From Cenococcum geophilum 1.58 (lineage: Eukaryota > Ascomycota > Dothideomycetes > Gloniales > Gloniaceae): a stretch of DNA of 64,000 nt. Positions 48,069 through 60,507 of the stretch are shown here, in pieces. Under the pieces are notes generated by a model, which was not told where the DNA came from, searched no databases, and saw only the letters and a list, made by a program, of their open reading frames with translations. The number at the start of each line of letters is the position of its first letter. Positions within the stretch are counted from its first letter, which is position 1. The translations under genes and the position numbers were made by a program. The stretch lies in the NCBI GenBank assembly GCA_001692895.1, contig KV748245.1, forward strand, positions 124,001-188,000, written 5' to 3'.

Positions 48069-51019
48069 TAATTACTACCTAGTTACGGTATTAAATATAG
48101 AAAGTTAAATAATATGCCACTAAAAGCAGCCACTATAACGCCATTAATGGCGGCAACTACTTTAAGATTAGGAGGTGACACTAGTATAGCAGATACTAAC
48201 TTATAACAACCTATAACGGTCGGATAACTATAGGAGGTAATTAACCGGTTAATAACAAATAATGTAGCGTTGGAAGAAAGGGTTAATAGGATAGGAGTAG
48301 TAAAGATTAAGCTACCCTTAATTGAAAGATACTTAGGAAAGAGATTAAAGCTTAAAGGATTTCTTACGTAAATATATTTTAAGGTTATATAAGAAGGGGT
48401 AAAGCTATTAACACCTATAGATTGAATAGCCTATACGGGACTATTCCTGTTAGGGAGGGCACTTAAGTGGTTTAAGCCTTACCTTATAGAAATATAGGTA
48501 AATGGAATAATAACTACTAATTAGGAGGTATAGTTTATATTTATAAGCTGGGAAGGGTTTATAGAGTAACTTATATAAATATTTAGAGACCTGGAGGCAG
48601 TGACTATAGTAAAAAGAAAACTTTAGGACCTTATATAACGAACTTTAGTAATTAAATATATAATATAGTTCTAAACGCTAGCTATGTAAGTTAAGTAGAA
48701 TAATAAGGCGCTTATAGTATAGTATAAATAAGGACTTAAGGCTAAAGTCTAGAACGTAATTATTCTAATGGAAGATGTAGATACCCTACGGGATTTAATA
48801 GACTAAGCGATTAAGATTAATAATTAGATCTACTAAAGGGAATAGGCTAAGCGAGGCTAGGATAGAGTTCTATAGTTATATAAGGCGTAGAGTACGCAAC
48901 GACTAAAGCTAAGTTAGAAACTATAGTATAGCGTAAAGCTAATAGACCTAAGTAGTACTAAAGAAGCCTATAAGAGATGGAGTAAAAAACTATAGAAACC
49001 TAGAGGTTAAGGATTTAGTGATTATAGGACTAAGAAGTAGAGGCTAAACTAGGGATCTTAGTAGTAGAAGATATTTAGGCGGACTCTATAGCAAAGTTAA
49101 TAGTTTAAAGATAGAGCTTATATAAATTGCGGAAAATAAGGTTACTTTATAAGGGATTATAAAGATGGTTAGAGTTACTATATAATAAAGGGAACCAGAC
49201 TAGTAAAAGATATATATATATAGAGGGATAATAGTATACTATAAGGAATAAAAGAATGTTTAATTAGAAGTTTTGCGTTCTATTATAATAACGCATACCG
49301 AATTTATAAAGACGCTAAGTATGGCGTAAGCTATTGGCTATAGGAGCTAAATTCTATATAGTGTAGAGGAACTAACGAACTAGTTTACAGATTGGATATT
49401 AAGGACGATAATTTTAATATAGGCGAAATATTTTATAATGATAAGGTAATAAGGGCAGCTTACTAGGAGTATATAGACCTTAGAGATATTATATAAGAGG
49501 TAGAGGATGATTTTATTATAGAATAGGGAATATTAGTAGGGATTAAGACCCTACTAGATATGATATCTATCGCTTTATAAGATATAAGAGAAGTAGGATA
49601 GCGAACTACTTCGGCACTTAATAAAGGCAAAAGGCTAAAGGCTTAAGATTCTTAAGATGAGATAAGAGATGACTAAGATTCTTAAGATAAGATAAGGTAT
49701 ACCTAAGGACCTATAACGGACAGTAACCGATAGAGCAGGGCAGCAGCTTAGTTTAAAGATATATAAATAAGCTCGGGATAGAGTTTCCTATAGGCATAAG
49801 ACTCTTAAGATAAGATGAGTGAGATTTAAGACTTTTAAGATAAGATAAGAATACTAAGCAAGCCTAATTAAACTAAGGTAGGAGCTAAGCTTAAGTTAGA
49901 AGCGAGCTTAGGATTAAAAATCCTATAAAACTAAGACTTTAAGACATAAATAAGGACTATTAATGAGATTAAAGAATCTGCGGTATAAATAGTAACTAGA
50001 TTAGGAGACAGATATATAGACTTAGAAGACTTACTAGGGAAATATAGTGTTTAGCCTAAGGATTGGAAGACTAATACTAAGATTAAGAAGTAAGAAGACT
50101 TTAAAAATTCACTTATAAGACGCGAAAGGAAAGAAACTATAGAGAAATTTAGAGCGTAAATTACCTTATAGCAAGAATAGAAACTAGATAAGAGATCTAG
50201 TATATTAGGACGTATATAAGATAGAGCACTAGTATAAAAAATCACTAATAGGCCTAGAGTAGGTATACTAAGAGCTAAGTAGCTTACCGAACTAGAATAA
50301 GAAGAGGATTTAGGGATTTTAACTAGGTTTGAAGAACGATATATAAAGGGCTGTCACAATATAGTAATAAGAAGATACTTCCTTATAAACGAACTGTATA
50401 TACTCTAGTAGCTATACTAAAAGTGGTATAAGCAACGGCATAATAATGAGTAGGAAGATTTCTATATATAGTTAGATAAAAAAGTTATCCAAAACTACCC
50501 GATTATAGAGAAGGCTATAAATTATATTAAAGGATCTAGAGGAGCGTTTAGAGGACTAGAGAAGTAAAAGATGTATTTTAGTACTTATAAATGAAGTTGT
50601 AACGCTTAGATTAATATAAGAAAGGTTTAAACTTAAAAGTGAAGACGAGCTAAGAGTTAACCTAAGACACTAAGTATATTATACATTGGTATAGATTATA
50701 TGTGTAGATAATACGTATAATATATATAAAACACCTAAGGATAAGCATTGTAAGTACCTAAGAAGAATATATTAGATGTAGGATAAGGCGAAATACTAAA
50801 ATACTAAGTATATGCATGGTTGGCACCTAGTAGAAGTATAAGAGTTAGGGGACTTAATACTTTAGCCAGAAAGATTCCTTACGGAAGAATACCTAGATAA
50901 ATAATAGTGGTAGGAGTACCTAGAGAATATATATCTATAGTATATTAAAGACAAAAAGTAAACTAAGTATTAGCCTAAGTTGGACTAAATATAAATAGGA
51001 TTAAATAGCTAATAGTTAG

Positions 51020-51213
51020 TGTAAGCTTTGCAGTGTGTAGGAATTAAACGAGCGACTTTATTGTAAATCTATGGAAATCAAGTGGTATAAATACATGAAA
51101 GTAGACCCCGAACTCCGAAGCCCATAAGTTATTTAAACCATATCCAAGACATGCAAGGGTAGTGCTGACGCAGGTGAAACAGGGTAATATGCAAGGTCCG
51201 GTAGTCGGTTACA
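51020..51213 (+). repeat. Solo LTR (194 bp) in Gypsy C
   Basis: TGTAAGCTTT...CGGTTACA flanked by exact 5-bp duplications GTTAG (51015-51019, 51214-51218). It contains a TATAAATA box. Inverse copy at 63188-63379. TG/CA ends plus 5-bp duplication fit a solo LTR left by recombination. It has far more intact CpA/TpG sites than the surrounding Gypsy, so it is younger or escaped RIP. No internal retroelement region for this family is in the window. Confidence 0.83.
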
Positions 51214-51838
51214 GTTAGGAAAAGGGGAGGCCTATAGGACTAAAGGGAACTAGTAGTAGAGCCTTAGACCTATAAAGGAATTTAAGGACAATACTTAAAT
51301 TTATAAGTTAAGTGGCAAGATTAATAGTTTAAGGTATTAATAGATAGTAGAGTAATAAGAAACTATATCTTACTAGCAGTAGTTAAAAGAATAGGGTTAC
51401 TATATAGGAAGAAAGAATATCCTTACCTATTAGTGACGATTTTAGGAGATCTAATAGCCTATAGAGGAGGCATTATTAATCTTAAAACAGGACCTATTTA
51501 GTTAACTATTAAGGGGAGACAAATCGAGATATCTTTTAATATATTACTATTGGGAAATAATAAGGCAGTACTAAAAATGCCTTAGTTATAGGAATATAAT
51601 CTAAAGATTAATTAGGTTACAGGTTAGGTTAATATTAGAGATACTTAACGCCGTAAAATGTAATAGCAAGCTAAGATGGTATAGTACTAAGTAGGAGTAA
51701 CCTATAAAGAAACAGGAAAAGGACTAAGTTATACATCAGGAAATTTTTTTTTAGGCACGTTGTTGCAAGCGAAAATCGGGTCTGCAAAACCTGCGTAAGT
51801 CGCGATTTGCGGCAATTCGCAGCAATTTGCTACAAACA

Positions 51839-51915
51839 CGCAGCTACTTATAAGTAGCCTATGCAAATTGCTACAAATACGCAGCTACTTATAAGTAGCC
51901 TATGCGAATTGCTGC
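51839..51915. repeat. Direct repeat with ACTTATAAGT palindrome at left of M2
   Basis: Two copies, about 41 bp apart, of CGCAGCTACTTATAAGTAGC, each holding the palindrome GCTACTTATAAGTAGC, next to GCAAATTGCTGCAAA-type words. Confidence 0.85.
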
Positions 51916-51953
51916 AAATTACCGCAAATTGCTAAAATCGTGACTTGAGCCAG

Positions 51954-52552
51954 CTCTGCACGAAGCTCCGCACGAAGCTCCGCACGAAGCTCTACACGAA
52001 GCTCTGCACGAAGCTCTACACGAAGCTCTGCACGAAGCTCCACATAAAGCTCTGCACGAAGCTCTACACGAAGCTCTACACGAAGCTCTATACGAAGCTC
52101 TACACGAAGCTCTACACGAGTTCTGCACGAAGTTCTGCACGAAGCTCTATACGAAGCTCTGCGTACAGAGGCTCTGCACGAAGCTCTGCACGAGGCTCTG
52201 CACGAAGCTCTACACGAAGCTCTACACGAAGCTCTGCACGAAGTTCTACACGAAGCTCTGCACAAAGCTCTGCGTACAGAGGCTCTGCACGAAGCTCTAC
52301 ACGAAGCTCTACACGAAGTCCTACACGAAGCTCTACACGAAGCTCTGCACGAAGCTCTACACAAAGCTCTACTAAGACTCTGCACGAAGCTCTGCACGAA
52401 GCTCTACACGAAGCTCTACACGAAGCTCTACACACAAAACTCTGCGCAAAGCTCTTATACAAAGCTCTATACAAAGCTCTACGTACAGAGGCTCTGCACG
52501 AGGCTCTACGCGAAGCTCTGCGTACGGAGGCTCTACACGAAGCTCCGCATGA
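51954..52552. repeat. Minisatellite A (12-bp unit) in M2
   Basis: About 50 units of GCTCTRCACGAA, interspersed four times with a GCGTACAGAGG or GCGTACGGAGG spacer that is also present in M3. Confidence 0.93.
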
Positions 52553-52677
52553 CACACATTACTTCGGGTCCCCGCTATATTCCCGATAGCCTCTACACAT
52601 AGGTAGCCACCTTATTTTTTACCCTTCCTTCCTTACATCCTCCCCTACCTAGAGAGGCACCAGAACTGCAGCTAGCA

Positions 52678-53222
52678 GACGACCGTCGCCAGAACCAGAT
52701 AACCGTCACTAGAACCAGACAACCGTCCCCCAGAGCCAGACGACCGTTGCCAGAGCTAGACGACCGTCGCAAGAGTCAGACGACCGTCGCCAGAGCTAGA
52801 CGACCGTCACCAGAGCTAGACGATCGTCGCAAGAGCCAGACGACCGTCGCCAGAGCTAGACGATCGTCGCCAGAGCCAGACGACTGTCATCAGAGCCAGA
52901 CGACCGTCGCCAGAGCCAGACGACCGTCGTCAGAGCTAGACGACCGTCGCCAGAGCTAGACGACCGTCGTCAGAGCTAGACAACCGTCGTCATCCAGACG
53001 ACCGTCACCAGAGCTAGACGATCGTCGCAAGAGCCAGACGACCGTCGCCAGAGCTAGACAATCGTCGCCAGAGCCAGACGACTGTCGTCAGAGCTAGACG
53101 ACCGTCGCCAGAGCTAGACGACCGTCGCCAGAGCTAGACGACCGTCGCCAGAGCCAGACGACCGTCGTCAGAGCTAGACGATCGTCGCCAGAGCCAGACG
53201 ACCGTCGCCAGAGCTAGACGAC
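52678..53222. repeat. Minisatellite B (20-bp unit) in M2
   Basis: About 27 units of GACGACCGTCGCCAGAGCTA with a period of exactly 20; most variation is C/T. Confidence 0.93.
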
Positions 53223-53369
53223 CGCCAACCGTTCGAACGACCCAGCTAGCAAACACTGAACGATTTGATTGGTCAAATCAAACCAGAGCATTATTATTAG
53301 TCTATTACCGAATCGAATCGAATTAAGCCCTCCTATGGAGGCACCCCAGACAACTACTGTTTAGAGGTA

Positions 53370-53595
53370 GTATAGATAGATAGGTATAGACGGTAGGCAT
53401 AGACAGGTAGGCATAGACAGTAGGCATAGACAGGTAGGTATAGACAGTAGGTATAGACAGGTAGGTATAGACAGTAGGCATAGATAGGTAGGTATAGGTA
53501 GGTGGGTATAGACAGACAGACAGATAGATAGATAGGCAGGTAGGCAGGCAGGTAGGCAGGCAGGCAGGCAGGCAGGTAGGCAGGTAGGTAGGCAC
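53370..53595. repeat. Minisatellite C in M2
   Basis: ATAGACAGTAGGC and ATAGACAGGTAGG units pass into GGCA/GGTA tetranucleotides, as in M1 and M3. Confidence 0.92.
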
Positions 53596-53689
53596 TAGGC
53601 CAATTAACGATTTAGAGGCTCTAAGTATTTTATATAGTTATAATATAAATATATTTAAAAGTATATTATAGCAATCTATAGAAAACGTG

Positions 53690-54020
53690 CAAAATATATA
53701 AAACGTATAAAACGTGCAAAACGTACGAAACGTGCAAAACGTACGAAACGTATGAAACGTATAAAACGTACGAAACGTGCAAAACGTACAAAACGTACGA
53801 AATATGCGAAATGTGCGAAATGCAAGGGCTACGTACAGGCTTCGCGCGGATTGCCGCAAAAAATATAGGCTTCGCGCAGGTTGCTGCAAACTGCCGTAAA
53901 AAATATAGGCTTCGCGCGGGTTGCTGCAAACCGCCGCAAACCGCACAGGACCATATACGACCACCGCAACCGTACAGTTTGCAGCAAATTGCCGCAAATT
54001 GCTGCAAACCGCAACAACGA
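53690..54020. repeat. AAACGTACG array and GCAAA-rich end of M2
   Basis: About 8 units around AAACGTGCAAAACGTACG (53690-53820), then about three copies of a GGCTTCGCGCGGGTTGCTGC-type unit and GCAAATTGCCGCAAA words towards the right terminus. Confidence 0.85.
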
Positions 54021-55769
54021 GCCAAAAAAAAAATTTCCTGATGTATACCGAAGAGATACCATAAGTATGGTAAGAAACTATGGTCGCTAAAAAGCGAGAA
54101 GCTGTTAGAGTATATAGTATAGAACTATAAGATAGAATTAGAACTAGGAATAAGTTTAAGGTTCTTTCTAATCTACAAGCTTACTAAAGAAGAAGGTAGA
54201 GCATTAAAAGAGTTTATCTAGGAAAATCTATAAAAGGGATATATTAGACTATCGCAGTTATTAGTAGATTATTTAGTACTATTTATACCTAAGAAAAACG
54301 GCAAGCTAAGATTATGTATTAACTATAGATAGTTAAATAGCATTACTAGAAAGGATAGGTATCCTTTACCCTTAATTAGCGAAATTTAAGATAGGATAGG
54401 TAACGCGTAAATCTTTACGAAGATAGATCTAAGATAGGCATACTATTAGATTAGGATTAAGGAAGGCGATAAATAGAAGGCAGCCTTTAGGTCAAAAGAA
54501 GGACTATATAAACTATTAGTTATATAATTCGGGCTTATAAACGCACTAGCAACATTCTAGAAGCGTATTAACAATATATTAGGAGAATACTTAGATGAAT
54601 TTGTTATGGTATACCTTAATAATATTATTATCTACTTAATAAATAAGGAAGAATATGGAGAACACGTTAAATGGGTTTTAAAGAGACTATAAAAAGAATA
54701 GATACTAGTAGCAATTAAGAAATGCGAGTTCTTTACTAGGAAAACCGATTTTATTAGATTTATTATTAGATTAGGCCAACTTAGTATAGATCTAAAGAAG
54801 ATTAAGGCTATAGTAAATTGGCAAGAATTAGAGAACGTCACGCAGTTAAGATTATTCCTAGGGTTTTGTAATTACTATAGAAGGTTTATAGCGCAATAGT
54901 TAAAAGATATTAAGCTATTTACGTGATTAACAAAGAAAAAAGAACTATAAGTATAGGGAGAGGAATAGCAGAAGCTATTTAAATAAGTTAAAGAGTTATT
55001 TACCTAAGAGCTAGTTCTTAAGATCTATTAACTAGGATTAGAAACGGTTGTAGAAATAGACGCATCTAACTATATACTAGGGGCGTGCTTTATATAGAGG
55101 TATTAAAATAGATAGCACCTAGTAGCATACTATAGTTAAAAGATAACACTACTAGAATTAAACTATGATATCTATAATAAGGAGTTATTAGGTATAGTTG
55201 TAGCACTAAAGAAATAGAGAGCATTTTTGTAAGGTATAGAGAAACTATTTATAGTTAAGACGGATTATAAGAACTTAATAGGATTCTTAATAATAAAGGA
55301 ATTTAACTAAAGATAGGTTAAATAGGTAGAGATACTTACAGAATACTATTTTAAGATTTAGTATATTAAGGGTATAGATAACATAAGGGCAGACGCTCTA
55401 AGTTAAAAGGCTGAACTACAGAACGATAAGAAGCCATTAGGGGCTTTACTGTAAAAAGACACAGATGGATTGATTAGGTTTAATTATCCAAAAATTATAA
55501 CAATTTAAGAAGAACTAAATAGAGCTTACGAGTTACTAGAAAGCTTTTAGGTGTAAAGAATTCTAAAAGCATAGCTAGAAGATCTATAGACGGATATATA
55601 CGAAAATTAAAAAGTAAAGTATATCCTAAGAAGCATAGCAGAGCAATTTATAGAAGATTTCTATAAGGGAATAACTTAAGGACATAATGGAGCTATAGGC
55701 TTAGTATTAAGACTCTAAGAAGAATATATTATTAACGGAATCTAAGGCTTACATTAGCATTTTGTTGGG

Positions 55770-56060
55770 GTGCCAAGATCCTAGAGGCCTCCTAACAGGA
55801 TTTTGATTTTCCTGGAGGTCCTGATCGTCCTAACAGGCTCCTAACAGGGTCCTGGCAGGATTTTAATTTTCCTAATCGTCCTAAACGTCCTAAACGTCCT
55901 AAACGTCCTAAACGTCCTAATGTCCTGAACATCCTGAACGTCCTAATCGTCCTAGTCGTCCTAATAGGAAACTAATATTTTCTGATCGTCCTGATAGGCT
56001 CCTGACAGGAAACTAGTATTTCCTGATCGTCCTGTCAGGTTCCTGGCAGGATACCCCCCC
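55770..56060. repeat. Left subterminal repeats of M3
   Basis: Short units such as GTCCTAAAC, GTCCTGATC and CTCCTAACAGGATTTTGAT. Similar GGTCCTAAT/GGTCCTGAT units recur at 57460-57670 at the other end. Confidence 0.88.
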
Positions 56061-56097
56061 AAAGCAACACCCTATGCACACCCCTTAAGCAACACTA

Positions 56098-56392
56098 CTG
56101 GGGCTCTACACGGGGCTCTGTACGAGGCTCTACATACACAAAGCTCTGCACGAAGCTCTACATAAAGCTCTGCACGAAGCTCTACACAAAACTCTATACG
56201 GGGTTCTGCGCGAAGCTCTATGCGGAGCTTGCGCGGAGCTCTGTACAAAGCTCTACACGGGGCTCTGCACGAAGCTCTACACGGGGCTCTGCACAAAGCT
56301 CTACACGGGGCTCTGCACGAGGCTCTGCACAAGACTCTACACGAGGCTCTACGCGAAGCTCTGCGTACGGAGGCTCTACACGAAGCCCCACA
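56098..56392. repeat. Minisatellite A in M3
   Basis: About 24 units mixing GCTCTACACGGG and GCTCTGCACGAA, ending with the GCGTACGGAGG spacer shared with M2. Confidence 0.9.
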
Positions 56393-56919
56393 TGACACAT
56401 ATTACTATCGGGTCCCCGCTATATTCCTAATAGCCCTACACGTGCCTCTGCCAAACTACCCCTTTATAGCCACCTTATTTTTACCCTTCCTTACATCCTC
56501 CCTACCTTAGGAGGCACTAGAACGGCAGCCAGCAGAGGACCGTCACTAGAACTAGACGACCGTCGCCAGAACTAGACGACCGTCACCAAAACCAGATAAC
56601 CGTCACCAAAACCAGACAACCGTTGCAAGAACTAGATAACCGTCCTAGAGCCAGATAACCATTTCCAGAACTAGACAACCGTTACCAGAACTAGACGACG
56701 ACCTTTCAAACAACCAGCCAGCGAATACCACGAGCGATTCAATTAATCGATCAATCAAATTAAACCAGAGCTTTGATATTGGCCTATCACCAAATCGAAT
56801 CAAGGCCTCCTAGGGAGGCACCCTAGACAACCACCGTTCGAATATACAGCTAGCGAATAGCCATAGAGAACGATCTAAATCAATTAGAGCCTTCGATCGG
56901 GCCGACTTCTCCCCCAAAT

Positions 56920-57192
56920 TACAGATAGGCATAGACAAGTAGGCACGACAGGCAGGCATAGACAGGTAGGCACAGACAGGTAGGCACAGACAGGTAGGCA
57001 CGAACAGGTAGGACGGTTGGACAGGTAAAACAGGCACGACAGGTAGGACAGGCAGGACAGGCAGGACAGGCAGGACAGGCAGGATAGGCAGGACAGGCAG
57101 GACAGGTAGGACAGGCAGGACAGGCAGACAGGCAGACAGGCAGACAGGCAGATAGGTAGACAGGTAGATAGGCAGACAGGCAGACAGGCAGG
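56920..57192. repeat. Minisatellite C in M3
   Basis: GGCACAGACAGGTA units turning into GGACAGGCA decanucleotide-like and GGCAGACA repeats. The long Leu-Pro-Val open frame on the minus strand is a by-product. Confidence 0.9.
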
Positions 57193-57459
57193 CACTAGGC
57201 CTAGTTAGGAAATCAGTACACGGCCGGCGGATTATTAGGAACACCGCTAATCGACGGTTTAGAGCCTCTGCGAGAGCCTTACCCCTCGTCTCCTCGATTA
57301 ATCGCGACGCAGGTAGTAGGCAGGAAGGATTTAGATTATTTAGATTCCTTAAAGTATCCTATATATAGAATAGGGTCTAAAATTAAACTNGTTTTTATAT
57401 TTATTNGCTAGCTATAAATATAAGAGCATTAATATACCTTATTTTTAAATTTAATTTTT

Positions 57460-57670
57460 AAATTATTGTCCTAATTGTCCTAATTGTCCTGACGGTCCTA
57501 ATGGTCCTAATAGTCCTGATGGTCCTGATGGTCCTGGAGGTCCTGGAGGTCCTAGAGGTCCGTGTGGTCCGGGCGACCTCCTGATAGGTTCCTGATAGGA
57601 AGCCGAGTGTAAGTGTCTCCTAGAGCTCCTAACAGCCCTGACAGGAGCTGTTAGGAACCTGTTAGTACTA
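57460..57670. repeat. Right subterminal repeats of M3
   Basis: GGTCCTAAT, GGTCCTGAT and GGTCCTGGA 9-bp units followed by an inverted CCTGACAGGAGCTGTTAGG segment. Confidence 0.88.
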
Positions 57671-58587
57671 TTAGGAGGCATAAACATTTTCCTAATATAG
57701 CGTAAAAAGTTATAAAGGAATATTTAGATTGCTAAAGAAATAAACTAATAAGGCATAAGCTATATAGAGGGCTATAACCTATTAAAATACTAGAGAGACT
57801 ATAGGAGGTTATATTATAGGACTTTATTATAAAGCTATTAAAATTAAGAAATCCTATTACCGGACAAGATTATAATGTAATCTTAGTGATAATAGATAAG
57901 CTTATAAAGTGGGGATACTTTATAGCATATATAGAGGAGATATTAGTAGAAGATATCGCTAGAATCTATATTAAGGAAGTATTCGCAAAATATAGAGTAT
58001 TAAGTAAGATTATATTAGATAGAGATCTAAGATTTATAGTAATATTCTAGGAGGTATTCTTAGCAGAATAAGGAGTTAGAGTAGCAACTTTTACCGTATA
58101 TTATTTGTAAACAGACGGTTAAACGGAAAGACTAAATTAGATACTAGAGCAGTATCTAAGATACTATATTAATTACGCGCAGAATAATTAGGTATTACTA
58201 TTACTAGTTATATAGTTTATATATAATATAACATTATAAAAAGGAATAGGCATATTACTATTTAAGGTAAATTATGGATATAAGCTAAGGATATTATTAT
58301 TACTAAGACAAATAAAGAAAATGAGTAATATAGCTAAAGAGAGAATAAAGACGTTAATAAATCTTTATGCAGACCTTATGGAATTAGCAAAAACGGTATA
58401 AGAAAGAATAAAAAAGTACTATAATGCTAGGAGATCTAAGGGACCAGATCTTAAGGAGGGAGATAAAGTATAGCTACTACACAAAAATTTTAAGAGTTGA
58501 CGACTAAGTAAGAAGTTGGACTATATTAGACTAGGACCTTTTAAAATTATTTAAAGGATTTTACCAGTTATATTTAAGTTAAACCTA

Positions 58588-60507
58588 CCCGTGCCGCTGT
58601 CGCGATCCACTTACCTCGTTACCGAGGTAAGTGCCGGCCAGCTCAACGAGTAGAGCCCACCTCAACGAGTAGAGCCCACCTCAACGTCAGATTTGCCAAG
58701 ACCTTGATTTTGAAGCCGCAGAGCTCTACCAAAAAGTCGAATATTTAGAATCTTGTAGTGTAGTACTAGTTTCTTAATGGAAGGAGTCTCTATATATAAT
58801 AGATCAAGGCTCTAGCCGCCTTATGGCGTCCTAAAGAAGCTACTTCGCGGTTGCCCGTTCCTTCCTTAGTAATGCACGTGCAGCTTTTAGAGCCTCCTCC
58901 TACTCGCGCTTTTGTACAATTAACCGTGCATTTGCTGCATATATAACCCCTCCCTTCTATATAACCTTTCTGTTAGTTTTTTGGCGTTGCCGACGAGCTC
59001 TAGTAACTGCTTATGTATTTGCAAGCTCGCGTTTAGCTTATAGTCGTGCATGCATATTTACCGAACTACCTCTTACGAATTTTATAAAGATATCCATGGC
59101 CTCCTTATTATCTTTATATACCTCCTAAGCTAGCGGTAAAACTTTCATCTAAACTATATATAAAGATCTTAGTATATATAGTGTAGATGGTGGCTCACAA
59201 GGTGGTAGAGGGGGGGGGGGGTAGTAGGACGCGCCTCGCGCATAGAATTAAGGACGATTTAAGGGTTGTAAGGAACGAGGCCTGCCTGCCAGAAGGCTAA
59301 TTTAATTATACTCGATTTAAACGTTTAGCGACGAATTAATTTAATTGCGTGGAGGAATTCAACTTTATTAAAGTTAGTATAGCCTATCTATATCGCTTGC
59401 TTAACTACCTTACTATAGTGGTGTTTATACGGCTAAAATATAACAACATTAAGAGGCTGTAAAAGGTGGCTTATATACGGAGGTAAGGTAAATGGTATAA
59501 TCTTTTAATTATCGCAATACTTAATAAACTCCTTCGTGAGGTGAGAGCCGTAGCTATTAAAAATTAGGAGCCTATATACACCCAGCTAGCGCTAAGAGCT
59601 ATATGCGTTAAAGTGCTTAAGCTAATTAAAAGCTAATTTGTTATTTAAATAGCATATTTCTAATAGGCCTAATAGATAGTAGTTAGAAAGGGCTAAATTC
59701 TTAAACTACTAGTAGAGGAACTGTGCGCCCGCAAGTATAATTATAGGTAGTAAATTAACTCCGTTACCACTTATTGTTTCCATTATAGTAACTAGCTCGC
59801 AATTCGTATCTATAGAGATATAAGCTTTTTAATAAGGCTCCCTTATAATAATTTACTGGTCCTTACTAATACTAACGCGGAATCCTAACTTATTGAAGTT
59901 ATATATATCCGTAGGCATAACTGCATACTTAATTATAACGTCGCGGTATTAATAAAACCACGCCTTAATATCCTTTGGCTCGTGTACCACTGTACGCTTA
60001 AGCTCTATTGTCTTCTGCCTACGCTTATAGTACTCTAGGTGGCGGCTAAGCCAGTGTTTAATAAAGTGAGAGCTAACAGGAGGTGGCTGATCTAGATTTT
60101 CGTTGGCTTAATTTAAGATCTAATTTGCTGCAGAACATATTATTAGTAGTCAAGCGGCGGTATATAAGGAATCTAAGCGATTAATATAGCTATAAAGAGT
60201 AAGGCCTTAATCGTCAGTAAGCCTTCTACCTGCTGCAGGCCTCTTACAACGCGATTAACGTCCTTTCCATCAAGCGCGGAGGCGTGATTTAGGAACACCG
60301 TGTTGGCGCGCAGCCTCTGCAACATTAGGCTTGGTAGACTCTTAGAGTTCTTTAAGAGCCTCCTGGATCTTATTTTCGACGCGAATATACTTAGTAGTTA
60401 TGGCGTTAATAATATATAATAAGAATATTGATAGTATTTGGGTGTCTTGGCAAATCTGACGTTGAGGTGGGCTCTACTCGTTAAGTGGATCGCGACAGCG
60501 GCACGGG
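58588..60507 (-). mobile_element. pogo/Fot1-type Tc1-mariner transposon, decayed
   Basis: 1920 bp flanked by TA (58586-58587, 60508-60509). Terminal inverted repeats start CCCGTGCCGCTGTCGCGATC and, after an interruption on the left side, continue to GTCAGATTTGCCAAGAC, about 64 bp in all. On the minus strand it reads as a Fot1/pogo transposase with RIP-like stops: YGSHLTKEF near 59550, IIPFTLPPYISHLLQPLNV near 59500-59450 (DDE-domain block), NKVEFLHAI near 59360, AGLVPYNP near 59270. Length, TA target and transposase type agree. Confidence 0.92.

Larger units (their letters stand above)
51734..54043. mobile_element. M2: TA-flanked minisatellite-bearing inverted-repeat element
   Basis: A 2310-bp insertion in Gypsy C flanked by TA (51732-51733, 54044-54045). 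The uninterrupted Gypsy A copy confirms that only two bases were duplicated. The ends are inverted repeats starting CATCAGGAAATTTTTTT. Next to both ends lie GCAAATTGC-type repeats. Inside, in order: 12-bp array A (51954-52552), conserved linker, 20-bp array B (52678-53222), second linker, GGCA/GGTA array C (53370-53595), an AT-rich gap, an AAACGTACG array, then the right end. No transposase is visible. Confidence 0.82.
55752..57697. mobile_element. M3: TA-flanked minisatellite-bearing inverted-repeat element
   Basis: A 1946-bp insertion in Gypsy C; comparison with Gypsy A shows GGCTTA|GCG as the empty site, with TA duplicated. The ends read CATTAGCATTTTGTT and, reverse complemented, TATTAGGAAAATGTT, an imperfect inverted repeat that fits CATCAGGAAAATG after C-to-T decay. 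Next to both ends lie TCCTGATCGTCC/TCCTAATGGTCC repeats. The core has array A (56098-56392), the linker CCTTACATCCTCCCTACC also found in M1, a shorter degenerate B (56525-56700), and array C (56920-57192). Confidence 0.76.

Noticed and set aside
51734-54043. M2 as a retrotransposon or LINE
   Set aside because: Inverted ends and a 2-bp TA duplication, checked against the empty site in Gypsy A, fit a DNA-type element.
56810-57244. Cys-Leu-Pro-Val-rich open frames on the minus strand (also 53323-53595)
   Set aside because: Translations of the GGCA/GGACA minisatellite C; not genes.
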